Assembly: GCA_018296165.2 (NCBI GenBank)
Contig: JACKQL020000011.1
Location: 496,001-560,000 of the forward strand
Source of the DNA: Termitomyces sp. T153
Lineage: Eukaryota > Basidiomycota > Agaricomycetes > Agaricales > Lyophyllaceae
Reading direction: 5' to 3'
DNA length: 64,000 nt
In this document: positions 9,369 through 18,795 of the stretch, piece by piece
Numbering within the stretch: the stretch's first letter is position 1
Layout of the letters: every line of letters begins with the position of its first letter
The notes under the pieces: model-generated
What the model was told of the DNA's origin: nothing
Seen by the model: the letters and a program-made list of their open reading frames with translations, nothing else
The model's database searches: none
Translations under genes and position numbers: made by a program

Positions 9369-10431
9369 TCCACTGGACTCGGCTTTTTCTTTCCGCAGGA
9401 TGCGTTTCTCAGCGGGCACCACGCGCACATTGGGTCGTCTTCGCCTTCCAAACGGTCGATTTGCCCCAGCAAGCCACCATCAACCACCATCTCCCCCTCC
9501 ATCATCGCCTCTATCATCGCATCTCCCTTCGCTCACGCCGTCGCCAACACTGCCACCAGCAATGCCCGAACTTGATCAGCAGGGACCCAGCCCAGATTCT
9601 TTTGAATCCCAGTTGCAGGATCCCCCACCAGCGCAGAACAGCGACGCCGCGCTTGCTGGTATGATGACCATGCTTTGTGCTTTTGCGGCTCTGGCAAGCC
9701 AGTCACCAAATCTTGCAGCACCCCTCGCAGCCCAAATCAACCCTCCACCTTCATTCCCAGCATTCATCTCGACAGATCAATCCCCTGCTGGTAAGTCACT
9801 ACCTGTGTTATTTCCTGCTATCGAGACAAGCATACTGCTGGATATTGCACGGCACGAGTTCCGCCCCATGGATCTGTGCAAACTCGATCCCACATCTAAG
9901 TTTCGGCGTGCGGACATGGAGCGCACGGACTCTGGTGGCTCTCGTGTTACTGGTGCCAGGGACTATCCTGCATTCCACAATCTCCTCATCCCTTTGTCGA
10001 CCTACTTCTCTGTCCTCCAAGCATTTGCGGCCTCTTCAGGCGATGCACACGCCACTTTTGTGATTGGTCACGGCGCGGCCAGATACCTCTCCCATCTTGC
10101 AAATCTTAACCAGAAATATGAATGGGCGGCAGTCCTTCAGTACCACATTCACTTTCACCTCAACCGCCGCCAAGAGATGCTAGCTGGATCCTACACAGGC
10201 TGGTCCAAGCCTGACGATCTGCTTCTGACAGAATTTTGTCTGGGAAATGCACGCGCTCCAAACACCTCTCGCAAGTCTACAGGAAAGCATGATCGGGACA
10301 TAAGCTCTGAGACTTGCTTTGCCTATAACAAGGGCATGTGCACCACTTCTCCCTGCCCTGATGGTCGTGTCCATAAATGTCGCAGGTGCGGAGCCAAGGA
10401 CCACACAGAGAAGGATTGTAAGAAGACCTGA
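9328..10431 (+). CDS. Gag-like protein of DIRS-like retrotransposon
   Basis: 367 residues. A Pro/Ser/His-rich N-terminal third is followed by a folded central region and two C-terminal zinc-binding motifs. The first is a CFAYNKGMC...C...H cluster; directly after it comes a CX2CX4HX4C knuckle (CRRC, DH, DC). Such C-terminal zinc clusters are usual in nucleocapsid-like proteins of this order. An internal ATG at 9400 is an alternative start that would avoid the 37-bp repeat. The stop, TGA at 10429-10431, is in the same frame as the downstream RT frame, with no further stop between them. Gag and RT may therefore once have been one frame, or be linked by readthrough. Confidence 0.8.
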   Translation: MPCILLPTDIELVSPLDSAFSFRRMRFSAGTTRTLGRLRLPNGRFAPASHHQPPSPPPSSPLSSHLPSLTPSPTLPPAMPELDQQGPSPDSFESQLQDPPPAQNSDAALAGMMTMLCAFAALASQSPNLAAPLAAQINPPPSFPAFISTDQSPAGKSLPVLFPAIETSILLDIARHEFRPMDLCKLDPTSKFRRADMERTDSGGSRVTGARDYPAFHNLLIPLSTYFSVLQAFAASSGDAHATFVIGHGAARYLSHLANLNQKYEWAAVLQYHIHFHLNRRQEMLAGSYTGWSKPDDLLLTEFCLGNARAPNTSRKSTGKHDRDISSETCFAYNKGMCTTSPCPDGRVHKCRRCGAKDHTEKDCKKT

Positions 10432-10443
10432 AGGCGTGTCACG

Positions 10444-12615
10444 GTGGGCACGCAGCTCGCCACTCAGGTTCTATCTACGGTCACGGTTTCATCTTCTTCC
10501 CCTGCCTTGCCCTCCCCATCTCTTTCCCCAGACTTTGCCCCTAACCTTCCAAACTCCCACCTCTTCTCTCCAGGTCCGCCGCTGCCAAAACGTCCCAATA
10601 CTGATCCTCGTTGTAATTCCACAAAACTTTGTCCCCCATCCTCATCTACAGTCTCCTCCCCCCTCATAATTGACGCTTGGCGTTACTACCTCCATGACTA
10701 TCCAGATCCTACGTTTGTATCCACATTACTCAATATAATTCAGTTTGGTGCTGCTATTGGATTCTTGGGTGAGGAACGCTATCAATCGTGCGTCAACCTC
10801 AAATCTGCAATTGAGAATAAAGACTTTGTTGAGGTCTCCATTCAGTCTCTAATTGAACAGTCTCATGCCATGGGACCTTTTGCCTCCCCTCCTTTTCCGG
10901 ATTTTCGCTGCTCGCCACTGGGATCAGTGAGCCGCAAGAGGAAACCAGGAAAAATGCGCCTGATCAACCACTTGTCTTGGCCAGAAGAGACTTCAGTCAA
11001 CAATGGCATTCCAGACAGTGAAGGCCACATCGCTTATGACATGTTTGCAAAAGCTCTGGACAATCTTCGGCATCTTGGCCGTGGCACATTAATGGCTAAG
11101 CTTGACTTAAAAGACGCTTTCCGTCACATCCCTGTGCGGCCTGAGGACTGGCACCTTCTAGGCTTCAAATGGGGCTCGAGATTTTATTATCTCACAGTAC
11201 TGGCTTTCGGTCTGAAGTCTGCACCCTATATTTTTAACCTCTTTGCTGAGGCTTTGCACTGGATTATACAACGCCACATACCAGCGCACCTCCGTCACTA
11301 TTTAGATGATTTCCTCTTGCTTTTTTCCCCGCTATTGCTCCCCTCGCTATCCACCGCTGCTGTCGAATGGGTCTCAGGCCTTGGAAGGGAGCTGGGGCTC
11401 TCCTTCCAGGATTCAAAGACAATCTGGCCATCCACCACGCTTGAGTTCCTTGGGCTGGAAATTGACTCTGAGAGAATGGAAGCACGGCTGCCACTGGAAA
11501 AGATGGCATTCCTGGAAAAACTACTGGTCACTTGGGCATCCAAAAGAACATGCTCTCTTCTTGAACTGCAGGAACTTACAGGATTTCTGCAGTTTGCATC
11601 CCAAGTTATACCGCAGTCCCGCACATTCATCCGTCACCTGTTTGACTTCTCCTCTTCTTTTAAGTCACCTTTCTCAATTTGCCACATCCCCAAATCTGCC
11701 GCATCCGACATTTGCTGGTGGTGTACATTCAGCAAAATGTGGAATGGTATCATGCTCATATATCCATCACGGCTGTCAAGATCAGTCCATACGGATGCGA
11801 GTGGGCGCAAAGGCCTTGGCGGCGTTATATCACAACAGTGGTTTTCAGCACGGGTTCCTCGTCGTTTTCGGAGCCGCGACATCCAGTTCAAAGAAATATT
11901 TGCTGTCCTACATTCAATCTTGTGCTGGGGGGATACATGGACGGGCTCCCATATTACCTTCTTCTGTGACAACTCAGCAGTTGTAGCTTGGCTCAATTCC
12001 GGAACAGCAAACTCAGTCCAGTGCATGCAGGTCTTAAGGACCATAACCATGCTCGCAGCTTGTCTCAAATTTTCTTTTTCTTCTCTATGGATTCCATCTG
12101 AAGAGAATGTGCTTGCTGATGCTGCCTCCCGTTTTCAGTATGACAGGTTATTCCAGCTCGCACCGGAGCTTTCCCGCACACCATCGTCTCGGAAATCCCA
12201 ACTCATTGGTATGAAGCGCATGCTAACCTCTTGCCTCGAGCGGCCTTCTACTTGTGGCATGGACTGGCCACCAGTACTAGAAAAACCTATTCAACTGGGC
12301 AAAAGTCCTACATTGACTTCTGCTGGCTCAACCCAAGCATGCTCGGCGAGCCAGGCCGCTACCTCCCTGCCACGGACCGTGCCATTGTCGAGTGGGTATG
12401 CTCTCTCGGTGATCGAGCCCTCCAGCCCAAGACCATTAAAGGCTACCTCGCAGCCGTTCGTTCCCTCCACGTTGACGAAGGTCTCTCTTTTAGTGCCTGC
12501 GAATCTGAAACTGTACAACGAGTCATTCGTGGGATTAAACGGTATCACGGTGAGCGAGAACGCAACCCTAAGCAACCAATCACACTTGAAATACTCCAAA
12601 GGCTCGCGTCAGTAG
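10444..12615 (+). CDS. Reverse transcriptase-RNase H of DIRS-like retrotransposon
   Basis: The frame is open directly after the Gag stop; there is no convincing ATG at the start. RT blocks include MRLINHLSWP (about 10954), KLDLKDAFRHIPV (about 11098), a GFKWGSRFYY segment and the catalytic YLDD (about 11299). RNase H has TDASG with its Asp near 11793, an E in QFKEIF, a D in CDNSAVVAWLN, and a distal D in LADAASRF. The order and spacing match DIRS-type RT-RH. The last 385 bp overlap the recombinase frame in a different phase and read as low-information sequence, so the true end of the functional protein is near 12150. Confidence 0.88.
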   Translation: MGTQLATQVLSTVTVSSSSPALPSPSLSPDFAPNLPNSHLFSPGPPLPKRPNTDPRCNSTKLCPPSSSTVSSPLIIDAWRYYLHDYPDPTFVSTLLNIIQFGAAIGFLGEERYQSCVNLKSAIENKDFVEVSIQSLIEQSHAMGPFASPPFPDFRCSPLGSVSRKRKPGKMRLINHLSWPEETSVNNGIPDSEGHIAYDMFAKALDNLRHLGRGTLMAKLDLKDAFRHIPVRPEDWHLLGFKWGSRFYYLTVLAFGLKSAPYIFNLFAEALHWIIQRHIPAHLRHYLDDFLLLFSPLLLPSLSTAAVEWVSGLGRELGLSFQDSKTIWPSTTLEFLGLEIDSERMEARLPLEKMAFLEKLLVTWASKRTCSLLELQELTGFLQFASQVIPQSRTFIRHLFDFSSSFKSPFSICHIPKSAASDICWWCTFSKMWNGIMLIYPSRLSRSVHTDASGRKGLGGVISQQWFSARVPRRFRSRDIQFKEIFAVLHSILCWGDTWTGSHITFFCDNSAVVAWLNSGTANSVQCMQVLRTITMLAACLKFSFSSLWIPSEENVLADAASRFQYDRLFQLAPELSRTPSSRKSQLIGMKRMLTSCLERPSTCGMDWPPVLEKPIQLGKSPTLTSAGSTQACSASQAATSLPRTVPLSSGYALSVIEPSSPRPLKATSQPFVPSTLTKVSLLVPANLKLYNESFVGLNGITVSENATLSNQSHLKYSKGSRQ

Positions 12616-13178
12616 CGGGGGACACCTCAAATTCTTTCGAAGCATCCTTTGACGCAGCATTTAAGATGGCATGGGCTGGATTTCTCCGATGCGGAGAGTT
12701 CACACTCAACCGAGGCGAAAAGTTTAGCCCCATATCCCACCTCACGCGTGGATGTATTACATTTCTTCCTTCCTTCGAATCTCCTTCCCACGTCAGAATT
12801 GACCTTCCCGCATCAAAAACTGATCCATTCCGAAAGGGTGTCTCCATCCTGCTGGCAAGAGCCCCTCCCAATTCACCTACCTGCCCCGTCTCAGCTCTCC
12901 ACAACCTTTTCTTAGTCGATCAGAAGCCACACAACGCTCCGCTGTTCACAAACCCAGATGGTTCCCCTCTCTCCCGTGACGTCTTCATCTCCAAGCTCAA
13001 GCAACGCCTCTTGGATTGCAACGTTGACCCTTCACGGTTCTCAGGCCACAGCTTCCACCGTGGGGCAGCCACCGCTGCAGCAGCAGTAGGCTACACAGAG
13101 CACGAGATACAACTCTTAGGCCGTTGGCGCAGCGATGCATACAAGCTTTACATTGACATCCCCGCGAGCGGATTCTGA
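12231..13178 (+). CDS. Tyrosine recombinase of DIRS-like retrotransposon
   Basis: About 315 residues with an N-terminal SAM-like core-binding segment (TRKTYSTGQKSYIDFC) and a C-terminal catalytic domain. Catalytic landmarks are Arg I in FLRCGE (about 12684), the HxxR region read as GHSFHRGAAT (about 13043), GRWRSDAYKLYI (about 13121) with Trp and the nucleophile Tyr. At the HxxR position the fourth residue is His, with Arg one place later; several relatives I would expect have Arg there, so activity is uncertain. There is no nearby ATG in this frame. Frameshifting from the RT frame or splicing is a likely expression route. Confidence 0.85.
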   Translation: MPRAAFYLWHGLATSTRKTYSTGQKSYIDFCWLNPSMLGEPGRYLPATDRAIVEWVCSLGDRALQPKTIKGYLAAVRSLHVDEGLSFSACESETVQRVIRGIKRYHGERERNPKQPITLEILQRLASVAGDTSNSFEASFDAAFKMAWAGFLRCGEFTLNRGEKFSPISHLTRGCITFLPSFESPSHVRIDLPASKTDPFRKGVSILLARAPPNSPTCPVSALHNLFLVDQKPHNAPLFTNPDGSPLSRDVFISKLKQRLLDCNVDPSRFSGHSFHRGAATAAAAVGYTEHEIQLLGRWRSDAYKLYIDIPASGF

Positions 13179-13470
13179 GCCTCTCCTCACGTCTCCACTT
13201 GGCTGCTTCCCAGGCTCACAATTTCGAGCCTCCGTCTCTGCTGTTCGCTCCTCATGTGGCTTGAGTGCGGTTTTTCCCTTTCGGGATCCGTGCGAGAGAG
13301 CTAGGGCGACCAAATGCTATATATTTGCTCGCAAACACTTGGAGACATCAGACACCGTGCAGTACTGCCAAACAACTCGGCTCATTACACTCATCTCCTT
13401 TCACCTCTCTTTCTTTCCACTTCCTTCTCGCATCGGGAGCCGACACAGATCAGAAATATCACCGTGACCA

Positions 13471-13572
13471 GTGACCACGACAATACGACAACGTGACCAC
13501 GAAAATACGACAACGTGACCTCAGCAATACGACAACGTGACCACAACAATACGACAACGTGACCACGACAAT
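13471..13572 (+). repeat. 22-bp minisatellite, about 4.6 units
   Basis: Units start at 13471, 13493, 13515 and 13537, followed by a partial unit at 13559. The consensus begins GTGACCACGACAATACGACA. Units differ at 1-4 positions. The array lies about 290 bp after the recombinase stop and may belong to the 3' region of the DIRS-like element. Confidence 0.9.
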
Positions 13573-14541
13573 CTGTCGAGATGGAATCCATGTGATGTGA
13601 GACTTGCGTGAAACTGAATACTGAATAACCCCGCTCAACGTTGAAGCATCATTAGCACTCAGCCCTGTCTCTTTTTCATCGTCGACGACAACCACAATGA
13701 ACAGACGCGAGGTAGATTACTCGTACATACCACGGTCAAAAGTCCCATGACGGTGAATATCTAGCAATCGCAAACGCTGGCAACTACATCGACATCATAC
13801 GTATCCTTTATTATTCCTTTGTGGTTATCTGAACCCTCTTGTTGATAGTGTGCGACCGAGGCGGGTGTGTCATTACACCGTGTCCCCGCCCTCGCTACCT
13901 CGCCAACGGTTTCCTGGCATCCATTCAAGTACGTCAATGCCTACTGTGGGCAGACCAAATTTCGTGAAGGTGGGCCTCCGTCAGTTGGAGTGATCAGCAT
14001 GTTTGGTTTGTTGTAATAGATACATGTCTTGAGAACATGTTTCTTTTTCTGAGGAATGCTGTATCGTACGGAATGCTGTCCTTTCGGGATGACAGGTGAC
14101 AATGCGTTCACGACCGCGGAGGAGTGCACTACACAAGTGAAAAGAAAGAAGCACAGATACAAGCATTGGTACAAGCATAGTACATTGGGTAGCTACATTA
14201 GAGGTCCTCAGAGGGTCCTCATGAGCAACCAAATGCAAGATAGCTATAACGAACTACGATAGAAAGCAGAAAACAGGCTGAAAATCCAAGACATGATACC
14301 AGAGCGTACAGCAGCAAAGCAAAAATGTGAGGGTTCGGATATGATGAGGGTTACGATAGACAGGTGATTATCCAGACCTGGTGAGGGTACAAAAAAGTCC
14401 CTTTCAGAATGATTCCATTTGAGTGGCAACAAGGTATGTAGAAAAAGGAAATGATGAAAGCAAGGGTCATGAAAAGAAATAGCCAAAACGGAACCAGAGT
14501 CAAATGAGTCAATCCAAACGCCAGGTTGGGACGCCGTCTGA
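13573..14541. other. Intergenic region, no gene recognised
   Basis: Only short, unconvincing frames occur on either strand. The right part is the expected 3' UTR and downstream flank of the membrane-protein gene on the - strand, which stops at 14542. Confidence 0.6.
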
Positions 14542-17500
14542 TCAATCACGTTCGAGCGAAGAGCCCGCGTGTCCAGATGCGAAGGGTGGGCGAACGACCA
14601 CATTGGGAATAACTCCGTTCTTTCGCAGATCGCCTCGGATCTTGCTGGTATCGGATGGAGCGAGCCTAAGCGGCTTCATATTTTTGCTTCTACTAGAGCT
14701 GGTAAAATCAGGCTCCGCATTCTGGGTTTGTACAGGCGGTGACCCTCTAGGCTTCTGCCTCTTCCAGAGAGTCAAAGGACGAATAGAGTTCAACGTCGGG
14801 CTAAAGGGTATGTTTTTGTCACGGTCCTGCAGGAGGGTAAGGGGACGCAGATTTCCTCCAGGGGAGTCCGGCTTTGAGTCTGATTGGGGCGAGTCTGTGT
14901 TAGATTTTTTGCTCGTATTCGATATGAGTGGTCGGACCGCCCAGGTTGACCATTGAGTCAAGGCGGAGATGGCGGAAGAAGCTGTCGTTGTATCAGCGTT
15001 GGGGGTCGTCGGTTCTGCGTCACGATGATCATCGAGTTTTACATGCATCATGCTTGAGCGACGTTTTTCTTTTGACAGATTCAAAGGAACACCGGGATGT
15101 TTCGATGTGGGTTTGTTCGTAACGATGTTATGCGGCGTGCTCTGAACCTCGGGATCCTTTTCTAAACCCGCCACGAACTCTTCAAAGAGGGCAACAGTAG
15201 ATGCGGCAGAGAAGGGTGGAGCCATTGAAGAAACAGATTCTCGAGGTGTGTCGAGGCCATGAGGAACATCAGCACGAAGTCCAAGGAATCGGGAAGACTT
15301 GGCTCGCTTCAATTCAGCGGCGCCTCGAGGATAGGCCTCGATCAAGTGTTTTGTGCCGTAGTAGGGGATAGTTTTGAGCATGGATTCACCATTGAATATA
15401 GTATTCCTTCGCCCACTCTCAACGTCACTAGTAGTCTGATATTCAGCGGTTTTGGTCTCTAAAGCTCCTCGAACCTCTACACCCCATCTGGACAAAGACT
15501 GCGTATCATCCTTTCCTAGACCGAAACTGCTGGAGACGTTCAGGAACAAAAGTTTCGAAGCAATCAAGAGAACAAGTACCTTGGCAAGCTGTAACGGTTC
15601 CTTTTGTGAGTAAAAGTCTTCCTGGGTGTCCGTTCCGATGCACAATGCCTAAAAGGAGTCGAATGAACTTCAGGAGAAGAGAACTCTCCTCCAAAGTCTG
15701 CCAACTTCTTCGCAGGTTTCCTGCTCCTGCTCTCTCTGGATGTGCCAGGAGGGATCCAATCTCCTTCCTTGATCTTGATGCCATGCACATTGATTCCTGG
15801 CGCGAGGAGGGGCAGGACTCCAGCAGTCAAAGCGTCGATCTCGTTCACATCATCTACCGGGCCAAAAGTGTACCCGGAGGACAAGAATTTCTTGTGAGTC
15901 AAAGAGGCGAGTCGAGCTACCTCTATTCTAGGAGGAGTCGGCGGAAGAGGGATGGTTGGAGGTGGGGTAGCAATTAATGAAGCATTACTTGTTGGGGTCT
16001 GGGGATCACTGATGGAAGAGACAGATCTGTTACGAAGATGGATCGACTGGCGAGTGACATTGGCAGATGTTGCACTTGTAGCCGACCCAAAAACTTGGTC
16101 TGCTTTGGCAGACTGATTCTTCTCTGAGAAAGGACCGGTAACAACAACAGTCTGCGCGAGAGCAGAATAGTGTCGTTGAGCAATCATGACCTTGCCGGCA
16201 TAAGTATAGCTTTCTCTTGTCTCGGAAAGGCGAGAGCTTGCCATCGAGTCCTTCCTGAGTCGGTCAAACTGAGTACTAGTTTCCGAGTGAGATCGGCAGT
16301 GGAGATTGATAGGAAGCGAGAAGTCTTCGTTTTGGATAGGCAAAGGTGGGGTACGAGGCCGGTCGTTTTCAGCTTCTTGAGGAAGAACGGAGAGTTTGGG
16401 CATAGGCGACAACATGCCCATGGCACGACCCACTTTACCCTTGCCTTCAACTGCATCGCCATTGGTGATCCATACATCACCACTGCGTCGCCCTTCAACG
16501 ACTGTAGGACTTGTACTCGTGCTGCGTTTGTAGTCCTGGGACCATCGAAACTGAGCATAGGTACTCACAGGAGAAATAGCACGCGCGACATTTCCATGAG
16601 GTTCAAGGACATCGAATAATCCAGATGGAATGGGGATAGGTGAGCGGAAAAGGATAATGATAACCAAGATGGGAGAGGACATTGTGACGGATAGCGTGAA
16701 GACGACCGAAACTGCTGTGGAAACGGAAGATCTCTGTGGAACAGTAATGAGATATGGAAGTGACAACACCTATAGAATCCATATAAGCAAAAATGGAACA
16801 GCTAAGAAAATTGTGAGTAGACTTACGAAGGGAACCAAAATGTAAAGCAACCAACCGAGCAGGCGAGACATGGAAATATCAACTGTGGTTCCAGGGGGAG
16901 CAGCCGAGGTCCCAAGGCCTTTCTCAACCTCATAGGCTCCTGGAGTAAAGCCATAGCCACCTAAGACCTGAGCACTCGCAAGTCGTGGCTTTACTGGATG
17001 AGAACGCGGGGAGACTGCAGTCAAAGTCGAGCAAAGATCTGGTGCACTAGCATTGTGAATCCTGCCCTCCCTTACGGAAGTTGGATAGCTCCAAGCAGAC
17101 ATGGTTGTGTGGGACCCATTTGTGGAGGTCAACCACGAAGTCTGAGAATCTAATCGGACGCGTGGTTGCTGAGGAAACGACAAAGGAGTCTCCCTTTGGA
17201 ACAGATCAGACTCACTGAAAGAATGGGCAGTGGATGATACGGAACCATAAGGAGGAGGGAGAGGGGGAACAGGGGGAACATCGTTAATAATAGGACTGGC
17301 AACACCAAACCAAAATGAGGGCTTCGCGGAAACACCTGCATCAAAACCTTTGTGGGTACGACTAGATCCATGGCCGTGATGTGAAGAAGGTGCGCTAGTT
17401 TGAAGAGTAGAAAAAGACCATGCCGAGATCGAATCACGACGTGAGCTTGCATTGGAAGTTATCCAGGAAGCACCTTCACGGATGGCATCAATATCTTCTG

Positions 17501-18213
17501 TGGAAAATGATGCCCTGGGTCTTTCTTCTGTTATCTTGGATGGAGGCCACGGATCAAGTTCTTCATTGAGAGCCGCAAGATTGCGTTTGATAGCGACGAG
17601 AGTAACGACGAGACAGGTAAAGGTCATGCTGCTCAGGATGGAGACAGTGGATGTGTAACTGATGATTCCAATGAACAAAGATTGAAGACCTGCACCAGAA
17701 AGTACTCCGGCAATGCTCGTAGACGTAATCACAAGGAGTCCTGTGGGCGCCCAAAGCATCCAATGTTTCGCTCCAAATGATACTGGTCTGCCCATGCGAA
17801 CATGAAGTAGAGTAAAAGATGCTACAATAAGAAGACAAGTCTGTCGGACTGTCATCACCAACCACATCCTCACGGCAGAGGCGGGGTCGGATGCACTAGC
17901 AAGGTCAGAAGGACCACCAGTTGCTTCGTTGATCTCCTGCCATACAAAGATAACTAGAGCAACAATGTCAAGAGACGCTAGCCAGATATGACCCTGGTCG
18001 GCAGCAGAAAGAGGTCGGAATTTGGGCAATCCGAATTCGGCCTGGAAAGAAGATCAGAAATGTTTTGGAACATGGAATATATATATATACCGGAGAAACG
18101 CGTTTGCTCAGGGGAGATGGTGGTAGAATAGGTATGACAATGTGAAGAATAACGAAAACCGAGCATAAGAAGGAAAAGAAAGCAAGCAAGATAGCAGGAA
18201 CCAATGATATCAT
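14542..18213 (-). CDS. Large membrane protein with seven predicted helices and a long disordered tail, function unknown
   Basis: Four exons: 18213-18091, 18041-16827, 16769-15580, 15529-14542; all three introns are GT-AG, 50-57 bp, and the phases agree, giving 1171 residues. Hydrophobic helices lie at residues about 3-31, 59-77, 100-122, 134-157, 160-190, then after a 240-residue Ser/Pro-rich loop at 435-456 and 462-487. The remaining 680 residues are low-complexity Ser/Thr/Pro-rich with basic patches. Five helices, a very long loop, then two helices and a long tail is the layout of a GPCR with an expanded third intracellular loop. I see no family-specific receptor motif, so a receptor role is only inferred. 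Long cytosolic disordered parts suggest phosphorylation-based regulation. The start ATG opens directly into helix 1. Confidence 0.8.
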
Positions 18214-18715
18214 TATCTATTTCGTGGAGGACGCGTAAGGGGCGTGAGTCCTTTCGTTGACCCGATTCGGGAACAACGCAAAGGCCGTTATGAATGATTC
18301 AGGAGCTATAAATGAACGAGGTTGAGGTTCAGAAGAAATCCCTCTTGTTTGGCCCTGGTTAACGTGAGTTTTGCAGTGTCAGGTGACCGCATCAACCCTC
18401 GTGTAAACGATCGGAGGCACCGAGGAGTGACAGGTGGCAGTGTCGTGATGATCGAGACTGACGAACCCCTTAACTTCCGAGGTTCAACTTGTGAAGCAAC
18501 AAAATTCCACAAGATAAGGGAGTCGTCAAATGGACGCATCGGTCAGTCATCTAAGTAGACAGCTGGACAATGGCTAATGCGACAGATGTGCTGTCGTATT
18601 TTAGTGGTGCACCCTGGTCACGGTGCTTCTTTGATCTGGCAGCTTTCGCCGCATGGTTTATGAATTCTTACCTGGCATTCCCGTACGTATACAGATGTGT
18701 CTTGAACCTAGCTTC

Positions 18716-18722
18716 TATATAA
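18716..18722 (+). promoter_or_regulatory. TATA box candidate for the S28 peptidase gene
   Basis: TATATAA lies 74 bp upstream of the chosen ATG at 18796. The spacing fits a short 5' UTR. Confidence 0.5.
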
Positions 18723-18795
18723 TGGCTGTGATTGGAGTGTTATCATCACTCAACTAACCTTGACCCCTTCTCAAGTATCGATATCCGCAAGAACC

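Larger units (their letters stand above)
9276..13572 (+). mobile_element. DIRS/Ngaro-like tyrosine-recombinase retrotransposon, termini not resolved
   Basis: Three frames are arranged as Gag-like (9328-10431), RT-RNase H (10444-12615) and tyrosine recombinase (12231-13178). RT plus a tyrosine recombinase in place of a DDE integrase defines the DIRS order. No methyltransferase domain is visible, and the recombinase is downstream of RT-RNase H as in Ngaro-type elements. The ends are uncertain: a 37-bp direct repeat marks the left side and a 22-bp minisatellite (13471-13572) the right. I could not recognise the split direct repeats typical of Ngaro or the inverted repeats of DIRS1. Confidence 0.8.

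Noticed and set aside
13471..13572. CRISPR-like array
   Set aside because: The units are contiguous 22-bp repeats with no spacers, in a eukaryotic genome.
9115..13580. Search for split direct repeats or long inverted repeats at the ends of the DIRS-like element
   Set aside because: Comparing 9115-9370 with 13180-13580 by eye gave no shared block, so element termini were left open.
13391..13695. Overlapping - strand frames across the 22-bp minisatellite
   Set aside because: They arise from translating the tandem repeat; their periodic composition explains the lack of stops.
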